A model generated the notes under the pieces. That model saw only the letters and a program-made list of their open reading frames with translations. It was not told where the DNA came from and did no database searches. Below are positions 56,020-64,000 of a stretch of 64,000 bases of DNA, in pieces. The translations under genes were made by a program, and so were the position numbers. Position 1 is the first letter of the stretch; every line of letters starts with the position of its first letter. Source of the stretch: Corbicula japonica (taxonomy: Eukaryota; Mollusca; Bivalvia; Venerida; Cyrenidae); assembly GCA_038501625.1 (NCBI GenBank), contig JAZAYU010000035.1, positions 506,001-570,000 of the forward strand, written 5' to 3'.

Positions 56020-56075
56020 TGTTCTCTGACATACCCCAATATTATAACAAGTGTTTTCCAGAAAACCGGGTTAAT
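56020..56075. repeat. Family D phrase
   Basis: GACATACCCCAATATTATAACAAGTGTTTTCCAGAAAACC matches 57147-57189 and 36341-36382. Confidence 0.55.
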
Positions 56076-57143
56076 AAAAATACACAGATGACAATGTTAT
56101 ACCACAGTCCCTCAAATGCAACCAGCAGATCACAATGAAACCCAAACTGGAGTTGTGAGTGACCTTAAATTCTTTTTATTGCCGCTTTTTGATGATTTTT
56201 ATCAGATATCGATTAATGATAAACATGGTTTTTAATAAGAAAATGAGGAGTCAAAGTATCACTGACTAATCATTAGTTTGAAGACCTGCAAATTCTTCCT
56301 CATTCCTTGGGAGTCTCCCTAAATTTAAGCATATTATCCATTTTTTATATTACCATCATCTCTCATGTAAAAGCCTTTTTACTGGACTTTTATAGTTTAG
56401 AAAAAAGGGGTGGGCCCAATGCATGATGTGGCCGATTTTCAGACCAAAATATGTGTACATCATATTATGGTGACATAACTTTCCAAATTTTGAGTTGATG
56501 CATAAATCACACTGGCGCTTGACCAGCCGCCCCAACCCCTGCCAACCCTTACTAATACGCCCTTTTTTGTAAAAATGGTGTCAAGTCACTAATATTATTC
56601 CATTCTATCAAAATATGCGAAAATACACTGTCAAAATCATATTCTTAAAAAAAAATTTATATTTCTCAGTATATAATTGAATAATGGTCAGGAACGGCTC
56701 CAGACCCCACCCCCGTTCGAGAGGCTGTTTTTCCTACAACATTTACTGTTAGATCAGACACTGTTGCGTTGAACCAAACAGCTGTCAGGCTGGAACCCGC
56801 CTGTATTGTATTGTAAATACCTGAAGTTATCAAAAAATATTAATCAGGTCCAAGATTTTTTTTAAAGTCTATACCCAGTAGTTATAACAATGAAATTATG
56901 GCAGGATCTACAAAAACAAAAAGACACCATAATGTGACAAAAACCAGGTTCTCTTCTTAAATTTTAAATGAAAACGGGACAGAACTATGTCAATACAGTC
57001 AAGAGTTATGAAACTTGTCCTGAATATGATGCCAGACAACCATGTTAAGTTTCAAAGCTCTATCTTGAATGGTTACTGAGAAAAAGTGAACTTAAACAAA
57101 AAAAATTAATGAAATGTTGACGCCGTCCTGCCTGCTTGCGCAT
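56076..57143. other. Non-coding stretch, old dispersed repeats suspected
   Basis: The part 56930-57120 (CAAGAGTTATGAAACTTGTCC...GTTTCAAAGCTCTATCTTGAATGG...GACGCCGTCCTGCC) has the style of repeat-bearing elements elsewhere in the window but is a single unit. No gene seen. Confidence 0.4.
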
Positions 57144-57146
57144 GAC

Positions 57147-57355
57147 ATACCCCAATCTAATAACCGTTGTTTTCCAAAAGAAAACCTGGTCCCAAGGTTA
57201 TAAAACTGAGCATGGAAACCAGTCTCAAATCTCAAGCATCTGATTGGCTGAAATGGCGATCAGTCACCATTTCAGCCAATCAGATGCTTGAGATTTGAGA
57301 CTGGTTTCCAATCTCAGCTTTATAACCTTCAGTCCTGGTTAAAAACAACTGGGCA
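57147..57355. repeat. Family D phrase interrupted by family B
   Basis: GACATACCCCAATCTAATAACC...AAAACCTGGT, then the B insert, then TAAAAACAACTGG. Confidence 0.6.
57191..57333. mobile_element. Family B copy with 6-bp duplication CCTGGT
   Basis: CCCAAGGTTATAAAACTGAG...GCTTTATAACCTTCAGT; CCTGGT lies at 57185-57190 and again at 57334-57339. Confidence 0.9.
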
Positions 57356-58283
57356 TCGACTGTGAACACCAATAATAAATATCTTACCCCATTAAGCCTG
57401 CTCCTTCATTATGATCTTGTTTATTAATACCAAAAAGTTGTTTCCAGTTCAGATGCATACTTCCATTCCAGTAGAATTCTACATTCTATTCTTTCAATTT
57501 AACTTGTATTCCATTTTTCTGTTTGTTATCACTTTTTAGTTCATTTTTTTTCTCTTCTGAGATTATCAAATTTTTATTGGCAGTTGATACAGAAAAGCTT
57601 TTCTCCCCTGTTTTTTATCTCATTCTTTGTAACACATGTGTATCAAGTTTTATCCAAACTTCATGATTGAAAATCACCAATATAGAAAACTGTGTTTTTT
57701 GTTTAATCTTTCTGTAAAACTTTATCCACACTTCATGACTTGTTTGAAAGTTTCTATAATAGAAACACTTATACCCTGATTATAGTTACGAAAAAAAAAA
57801 CACATGTAGATTTATCTTAACAAATCATGAATTGTTTTCTTTTGTACAGAACGTTTTGAACTTTAAATAATGTAAATGTCTTAAAGTTAAACAAACGAGG
57901 AAGTACCATATTATGTTCCACAACAGAGTGCCTTTTCAAATTTAAAAGTTCTATTTTAATCGATCAATCGATTCTTCCGAATGAATTCTTAGTCCCACGA
58001 ATGTTTTTCTTTTTTTTAATATTAATTAAATACCTGTAATGTACACTTAAATGTACACAAGAGATTACCATTCAAACTTTACCCTTTATGTATAAGCCAT
58101 AATACTATTGATTTTAAAATTTATCATAAGTCTATTTCAGTTTTAAATAAAGACAACAAATAAATCTTCCACAGTTTGATATTGTTCAAACAACTATTTA
58201 AATAATACATGTGGAAATGCTATTTATATATATAATCTAATCATGCTTTTCTTTTAATCTTCAAGGATCCCTTCAATCAGCAA
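57356..58283. other. AT-rich non-coding stretch
   Basis: Two diverged 60-bp phrases (TCTTTnTAAnACnnnTATCnACACTTCATGA) near 57627 and 57710. No gene seen. Confidence 0.4.
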
Positions 58284-58420
58284 GGGCCCAAGATCATAAA
58301 ACTAAGATTAAAGACCAGTCTCAAATCTCAAGCATCTGATTAGCTGAAATGACGACCAGTCACCATTTTTGCCAATCAGATGCTTGAGATTTGAGACTGG
58401 TCTCAAGATTTAGTTTTAGA
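58284..58420. mobile_element. Family B copy, GATCATAAAAC subfamily
   Basis: GGGCCCAAGATCATAAAACTAAG...TCTCAAGATTTAGTTTTAGAG; the right tip is worn. It lies just left of the composite element at 58502. Confidence 0.85.
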
Positions 58421-58763
58421 GTTTTAGGAGTTAACAAGTTCTGACAGTGGCAATAGGTATTAAATAGTTCAAAACTATTCAAAGGTACATTGAACTAGTG
58501 GTCTTATTAGGCGTAAAAAAAAAAATTGTTTGATTCCGGTATCCCGACCTACCCTAAAAAATCGGCCCGACCCTAATGTTTTTATGGGCTCCAAAATTTT
58601 TTAAAAAATTTGTCAGAACCTTAAAGCCTAATTGACGATAGTTGTGAATTTAGTGTATTATACCTACCTGGATGTTTTAGTGGTACCGTGCCTAAATTGA
58701 TCATTCTCTAATGAGCGCTTTACTAACATTGTTTATAGAGCATCTCATGATAAAGACTAAAAC

Positions 58764-59189
58764 ATGTCTTCCAGCGTGCTTGGTGTGTATATTTCCAAAT
58801 CATGTGGCCATTTAAAAGAAGATGTTTGTTCCTTACGTGCATACAACAGTTCCCTGTCTGTCAAGGACATTTTCTATTGTCATCACCCCCCTAAAACATC
58901 TGATACGAAGAGTTGTTTTGAAGCAGTCGGTTATTTTTCTTTCCCAAATGTGAATGACTCGTTGAATTTGAAGTCTTCAAGATCTATGACTTTAGATAAA
59001 ACGTTGAATGTGTCAGATCTGGTACAGTTTAATGTGAAATATATTGTCTTCACATGCAAGTCTACTGACAGTGAAGCCCAAGAAGCAGCTGAAGTGATTG
59101 AAAATGTCACCAAAAAAACAGTAAATGCATTCGAACTAATGTTGTCAGGGGGCCGATCAAGAATTACAAAAAAGAAAACCAGCAGGTAA
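58764..59189 (+). CDS. Unrecognised 141-residue protein or first exon
   Basis: ATG 58764 has A at -3 (AAACATGTCT). The frame is open for 141 codons, with balanced composition unlike the low-complexity frames around it. It ends AACCAGCAG|GTAACAAT, where the TAA stop overlaps a donor-like GTAAC, so it could be a complete small protein or a first exon ending at 59185. The C-terminal half is predicted helical (DSEAQEAAEVIENVTKKTVN), followed by AFELMLSGGRSRITKKK, a basic tail. Several Cys and His occur (SCGH, VCS, YCHH), but no clear zinc finger. It sits inside a TIR-like element, so it may be an element protein rather than a host gene. Function unknown. Confidence 0.5.
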   Translation: MSSSVLGVYISKSCGHLKEDVCSLRAYNSSLSVKDIFYCHHPPKTSDTKSCFEAVGYFSFPNVNDSLNLKSSRSMTLDKTLNVSDLVQFNVKYIVFTCKSTDSEAQEAAEVIENVTKKTVNAFELMLSGGRSRITKKKTSR

Positions 59190-59263
59190 CAATTTATTTA
59201 TTCGATAGAAAAATGTGTTTTTAATATATGCGCCTATCTGTGACATTCTTAATGCTCAAACTT

Positions 59264-59652
59264 CAATCTCACTAAAGTCAGATCTGACAAACTGTTAGAT
59301 CTGATGACGACCCGTAGACACCGTATATAAAGCTATATTGTTTCCTGATTCTATTTTTAGAAATTGTCAACACACGAAGCATGATTTATAAGGCTAACAA
59401 AGATCTGAAAATGTCATTAAAAAGTAGAAATGAATGAAATACTACATAAAACACATATATCTTCAGTAAAATATGTCTTACGCATGTTGTCAACACTTTC
59501 CACAGTTTAAAACACCGTGTTTACTTTCACTTTTGCGATTTTGTAGGCGACAATCTGATTGGTTCAAAGGGTTGGTGATAAAAGCACGTTTTAGTTACTC
59601 ATCATCAGATATCAGATCTAACAGTTTGTTAGATCTGACTTTAGTGAGATTG
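59264..59652. mobile_element. MITE with 42-bp terminal inverted repeats
   Basis: CAATCTCACTAAAGTCAGAT plus CTGACAAACTGTTAGATCTGAT (59264-59305) matches the inverse of 59611-59652 with one difference. The TIR itself contains AGATCTGAC/GTTAGATCT palindromes. The 389-bp unit is non-coding. Confidence 0.88.
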
Positions 59653-59755
59653 GTTTAAACTTTAAAATAGCCAGCTTATTGAGTTTAAGAGTGTTTTTGT
59701 TTGGAAAAATCTCACAATGACACAAGTATTAGCTTTGTTAGCCATTACACAAGTA

Positions 59756-59932
59756 AGGGCTATTCCATTTAAACATACACCCCACCCCAGGAAGGCAAAA
59801 TAAGGAAATTCTATAGAGGGTGGTAAGTGTTTGTAGGGGGGACCTTTTTACGCTTAATACAGTTCTAAAGGGGGTGGTCCAATTTGAAAGTGCCTTCCTG
59901 GGGTGGGGTGTATGTTTAAATGAAATAGCCCT
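59756..59932. mobile_element. Small MITE with about 42-bp inverted repeats
   Basis: AAGGGCTATTCCATTTAAACATACACCCCACCCCAGGAAGGCA (59756-59798) matches the inverse of 59891-59932 with one or two changes. The 90-bp middle is G-rich (GTAGGGGGGACC, AAGGGGGTGG). Confidence 0.9.
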
Positions 59933-60254
59933 AATAGATTATATTCGACACTTTGAGCATTCAGTCTAACTAATAGAATGTGAAAAAACTGAATTTATAT
60001 TAATCATATAACATTTTATTGCAATCATTTGTGTTACATTTTCAAAACCTGTGTACTGTATCTGGAAATTCATATCAAATTTAGCATATTAAGTCATTTT
60101 TCACAAATAAAAACTTTTTCCAAAAAAAAAACTTTTTCCTACCTACCTACCCTATTTTTTTTGGGCATGTTACCGGAAACAAACTTTTTTTTTTTAGGCC
60201 TTATTGAGGCAGCCTTAATGTTGGGCTGGTCTTTACGAGATGTCTAACTGTAGC

Positions 60255-60290
60255 TGGGCCCAAGATCATAAAACTAAGTTTTGAGATAGC
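60255..60290. repeat. Family B fragment, left tip (GATCATAAAAC subfamily)
   Basis: GGGCCCAAGATCATAAAACTAAGTTTTGAGAT, then unrelated sequence. Confidence 0.7.
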
Positions 60291-60317
60291 ATTGATCTTT
60301 TTAGGAGGTTAACCTTT

Positions 60318-60360
60318 AACCTTCCATGTAATAAAATGTGTACATAGGAGTAAAGGTTTA
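60318..60360. repeat. Family A fragment, right tip
   Basis: CATGTAATAAAATGTGTACATAGGAGTAAAGGTTTA resembles the right end of the TACTCC subtype. Confidence 0.5.
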
Positions 60361-61793
60361 TTTATTATATTTGTTTAAATTTCTTACTGAAATAACACAG
60401 ACCATTGCAAGAATTCTGCCAGAAGCCAGGGTTACAACTGGCACATAGATTCACACTAAAATTTTAAGTGAATCAAAAATATGATCATAAATCTGAGAAT
60501 TTTCGTGTTCCACAGGTCACAGGTTAAACAAGTTATACAATTTCAACCAAGCACAAGCCATAAAACACCAAGTTTACACAGAACTGATAGCACTATTCAT
60601 GGATTGAAGAGGTGACTATATATGAAGTGACCATAAATAACTGCCTTGAGAATCCTTCACATCAAAGTAATATCATGAACTCTAAGGACAAATCTATCAT
60701 TATAAACACCAATACAAAAAATACTGTAAAGTCATTCATATTCCTAGGGTACTTAATTTCATAGATATCATGGGCAGATAAATCCATGAATTTAAAACCA
60801 CCATAAAATATTGAACATAACCAAACTTAATTAAGAACGTTGATTCACAAATTTAAGAACCTACAAAAATGGAGACTGGTGTAAAAGCATGAAAATTTAT
60901 GACTTTGAATAAAAGTGCATAATACAGTACTCAATGTTTTTTCAAGGTAATTTTAGAAATTACAACAATAGTATCTAGCAGAAAACCATGAAAAATTATT
61001 ACCATGAAAATAATTGCATCTGCAGAACTCAATTATTGGTCAGGATCGGGTCACTTTACAGATTACCTCCCTTCTTATTTGAAATCATTATCTCCAAGTC
61101 TTTGTTAACTTCCAATAAAAATCTCAGTGTTACTTAAATATTTTTATCACATTATTTCTTTGCCCTATATTCTGCTTAAACAGCAAAATTAATGATAGTA
61201 ACCAATGATGCAAGTTTTCCAGAAAGGGAGTTCGTTTAGGAATGTCATGGTGTAGTAACATGAAAAATACTCAAGAAAATTAAAATATTGCTGCCTACAA
61301 AGAGGGTTTCAACAACCCCACTGAAACTCCTCTGGACTGGCCTCTGAATGACAAGAAACTAACACAATTCACATACATAATTAAGTTTTAGCATGCTGAA
61401 AGATGTCACTCAATATCTTGGACTTTTTAGTGTTTTAGAAAATTAATATTTTCAACAAAAAAGAATTAATGGTAAGTTAACTTGCATATTTGCTTGCATA
61501 TTTACTTGCTTATAACCCAATAACACTAAGCTGACAGTTCAGTCCGTTCATCACAGAGTTCTTGCCATGTAGGCATGCAGAATTTTTCACAGGTGCGATG
61601 TTTGAATGAGTAAATCTGATCTTTGGCGGAAACTAGGATCCGAAGTTTATTTTGCAGATACAGTATTTATATCCAGTTTTAGTTTTTATATCCCAACACA
61701 TTTCAATGGTAACACAGGAATTTATTTCTTGTTCATAACTGTGAAAATACCTCACAGCATGTGGCATTGTCTAACTTCAAGGTGTAAGATGTT
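60361..61793. other. AT-rich non-coding stretch
   Basis: No gene or repeat family that I can support over 1.4 kb, apart from a short TTTGCTTGCATATTTACTTGC echo near 61488. Confidence 0.4.
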
Positions 61794-62022
61794 TTAACCC
61801 TTTCCTGGATATATACGCATTTTTACGCATGTGCGACCAGTGTAGATCCAGATCAGCCGGCACATCCGTGCCGTCTGATCAGGATCTGCACTGATCGCAT
61901 TTTGGTCAGAAATAACCTAATGAATCAAAAAGCGAACAGTTTAGATCCTGATCAGACAGCACGGATGTGCCGGCTCATCTGGATCTAAACTGTTTGCCCT
62001 AGCAATAAAGGTGTTTCTGTTA
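61794..62022. mobile_element. Family A copy, closest to consensus, right tip lost
   Basis: TTAACCCTTTCCTGGATATATACGC, then perfect inner motifs CAGATCAGCCGGCACATCCGTGCCG and TCAGACAGCACGGATGTGCCGG. The right tip is replaced after GGTGTTTCTGTTAAA. Confidence 0.9.
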
Positions 62023-62060
62023 AAAAACAGCGGGAAAAACATAGGAAACATTTTACACAA

Positions 62061-62294
62061 TTTACTGCATAGACACACCTTTAATGCATGGACAAACAGT
62101 GTAGATTCAGATCAGCCAGCACATCTGTGCTTTCTGATCAGGATCTACACTGTTTGCATTTATATGCATTAGGTTATTTCTAACCAAGTAGTAACCAATG
62201 TAGTTGCAGATCAGACAGCATGGATGTTCCAGTTGATCAGGATATACACTAGTTGCCTGCATGATAAAGGCATATATATGGAGTAAAGGGTTAT
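62061..62294. mobile_element. Family A copy, right behind the previous one
   Basis: TTTACTGCATAGACACACC...TATATGGAGTAAAGGGTTA. It is more diverged than its neighbour (TAGTTGCAGATCAG, AGTTGATCAGGATA). Confidence 0.82.
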
Positions 62295-62885
62295 TAAGCT
62301 AAAAGTGAATTTTTTACCTGGTATTTATTAAGCATGTGTTACAACAGATTACTATAAAAATATATCATCATTATACAAGAGACTTCAGGGAGTAATCAAT
62401 ACAGGTTCAAATTCTGTGATCTGGTAATAGATAATTAATATGGGAGGTAAGTCTGCTTTGTACCATACTAAATTATTTTTGGATTACTTCCCTTTGTAAT
62501 ATTTTTTATTGACAATACTTTCAATTGCTGCTGCAAAATCGATTTGTTTTCTGGCAAGCAGTTTCAGAATGCAAATTGTTTTGTGCCTCAGGTTGCTATA
62601 TCCTAATGTATCTTTTTCCTACATGCATATTACCTCCTGCCTCTAACCCCTATAAGAATTGTTTCTGAAAAAGCTTCTCATTATCAACTGTACATATGCA
62701 TACATGTACATGTGTTGTGTATTTTTCAGTAGAAAAGAGCTGTATACAACTGAAGAAAAAAACACAACACAAACTCTCATCAAAATTTCACAAACACAAT
62801 GCCTTCTTCAGTCCACTTTTCCTTCAATATGATTTAATGGCAGATTTCATTGGTTATAGGAAGACAACAAGCATTGACACATTTT
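62295..62885. other. Non-coding stretch, no recognised content
   Basis: No gene or repeat family seen. Confidence 0.4.
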
Positions 62886-63124
62886 TTAACCCTTTACTCC
62901 ATAGACACACCTTTATGGCATAGGCGAACATTGTAGATCCAGATCAGCCAGCCCATCTGTGTCATCTGATCATGATCTGCACTGTTTGCTTTATGATTTG
63001 TTAGGTTATTTCTTACCAAAATGTGACCAGTGTTGATCCAAGACCAGACAGAACGGATGTGCTGATCTGGATCTACACTGGTCGCATATACGTAAAAATG
63101 TGTTTTTGTGGAGGAAAGGGTTAA
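62886..63124. mobile_element. Family A copy, complete, TTAA-flanked
   Basis: TTAACCCTTTACTCCATAGACACACC at 62886 and GGAGGAAAGGGTTAA ending at 63124. The two tips are of different subtypes (TACTCC versus GGAGGA). Confidence 0.9.
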
Positions 63125-63535
63125 TGCCGAGTTATTTGAAGGTTTTGACTACTTCTTTAGAAGAACAAGAAACCCTGAGGTAGTGTTCCAAATCAGACTT
63201 ACATCTTTTTATTTACTTGATTTCACAGTCTCAGTTGTGTATTTGCTGTGACCATCACACTGAATTAATGTTAGCCCCTTCTGTATTATAATGCGCAAGC
63301 TTAGCTTCTTTATGACTCTGCCAACTGGTGATATTCTTTCTTGGAAATTGTTAAGGTTTACTGAATATAAAAGTAGCCATCAAACTATTATGTTCCTTAA
63401 TCACTGTCCACAACACAACAGTCTGGCTTATTTATTATGTCTGTGAAATAATCTCCCATAATGCACCCTAATGAAAATGGGTGTTAAACTCCTAACTGGT
63501 AATAATTGTAGAATGTGTTCTGACAACTTGACCTG
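63125..63535. other. Non-coding stretch, no recognised content
   Basis: No gene or repeat family seen. Confidence 0.4.
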
Positions 63536-63680
63536 TGCCCAATATCATATTAGTAAATCTGAAGAAAAGTCTCAAATCTCAAGCATATGATTGGCTGAAA
63601 TGGCAATCAGTCACCATTTCAGCCAATCAGATGCTTGAAATTTGAGACTGGTCTCCAAACTTATATTTTTGATCTTGTGT
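63536..63680. mobile_element. Family B copy, worn tips
   Basis: TGCCCAATATCATATTAGTAAATCTGAAG...TTATATTTTTGATCTTGTGT. The inner arms and the GGCAATCAGTCACC centre are well kept. Confidence 0.82.
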
Positions 63681-63794
63681 CAATATCTGTGTGAATTTAA
63701 AATTCTGCGTAAATGGCAAAGAAATACTAAATTAAACATTAAGATGATGGATATCATGTCATTTTTTCTAATGATAAGCATCATTCAAGGGCAG

Positions 63795-64000
63795 TTAACC
63801 CTTCACTCACTGAATTCACCTTCATTCACAAGGGTGATGAATGTAGATCAAGATCTGTCTACACATCTGTGATGTCTGTTTAGATCAACACACTATGATT
63901 TTTGATCAATTAGTATATTCCTTACTTAAGAACTGTGTAGGTCCAGATCAGACAGCACAAACGTGCAGTCAGATCTAGATCTACACTGGACTGACATAAA
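63795..64000. mobile_element. Family A copy, cut by the window end
   Basis: TTAACCCTTCACTCACTGAATTC, then diverged inner motifs; ATCTAGATCTACACTGGACTG is the last part visible. Confidence 0.75.

Larger units (their letters stand above)
58502..60208 (+). mobile_element. Composite TIR-like element carrying an ORF
   Basis: The left end GGCGTAAAAAAAAAAATTG...TTCCGGTA and the inverse of the right end, GGCCTAAAAAAAAAAAGTTTGTTTCCGGTA, match over about 45 bp with gaps. Both continue into CCTACCC-type phrases. TTATTA and TTATTG adjoin the two ends, a possible 6-bp duplication. Inside are one 141-codon ORF and two smaller TIR elements. Poly-A/poly-T sharing inflates the match, so the border call is tentative. 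Confidence 0.5.

Overview
This window looks like intronic and intergenic DNA from a repeat-rich animal genome, most likely a marine bivalve mollusc (a venerid-type clam is my guess). The reasons are AT-rich sequence with no dense ORFs, single coding exons with splice-like borders, Penelope-like and Tc1-like elements, and tandem-repeat-bearing elements of a kind I associate with bivalves. No bacterial operons, rRNA genes, convincing tRNA genes or CRISPR arrays were seen. The species call is inference and cannot be proven from the sequence alone.

Layout. 1-4.5 kb: a degraded Penelope-like reverse transcriptase on the minus strand. It is interrupted at 2692/2693 by an insertion with identical direct repeats of at least 292 bp and an unrecognised 288-residue coiled-coil ORF. 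5.0-6.5 kb: a non-coding segment with 18-bp terminal inverted repeats. 8.2-12.05 kb: a 36-bp minisatellite split by a 1.86-kb element full of tandem repeats, next to a frameshifted Tc1/mariner-type transposon. 12-64 kb: mostly non-coding DNA packed with two palindromic MITE-like families. Family A (about 230-240 bp, TTAACCC...GGGTTAA ends) has about 45 copies or fragments. Family B (about 145 bp, near-perfect hairpin) has 17. Many minisatellites lie between them (27, 36, 46, 63, 73 and 82 bp units). A 2.6-kb repeat-bearing element sits at 44.57-47.19 kb, and a composite TIR element carrying a 141-residue ORF sits at about 58.5-60.2 kb.

Host genes. Two minus-strand exons look real. One is a first coding exon at 21155-22257 encoding a Ser-rich acidic protein with seven R-x-x-S-x-D motifs. 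The other is an exon at about 39116-39444 whose peptide fits a LAMP-type lumenal domain. A weaker candidate membrane-protein exon lies at 16730-16866. The rest of these genes must lie in unrecognised short exons or outside the window.

The main story is layered transposition. MITEs sit inside MITEs (39.8-40.2 kb, 43.4-43.8 kb), elements sit inside minisatellites (8.4 kb, 44.6 kb), and an LTR-like insertion sits inside a retroelement (2.69 kb). Their relative order of insertion can be read directly from the sequence.
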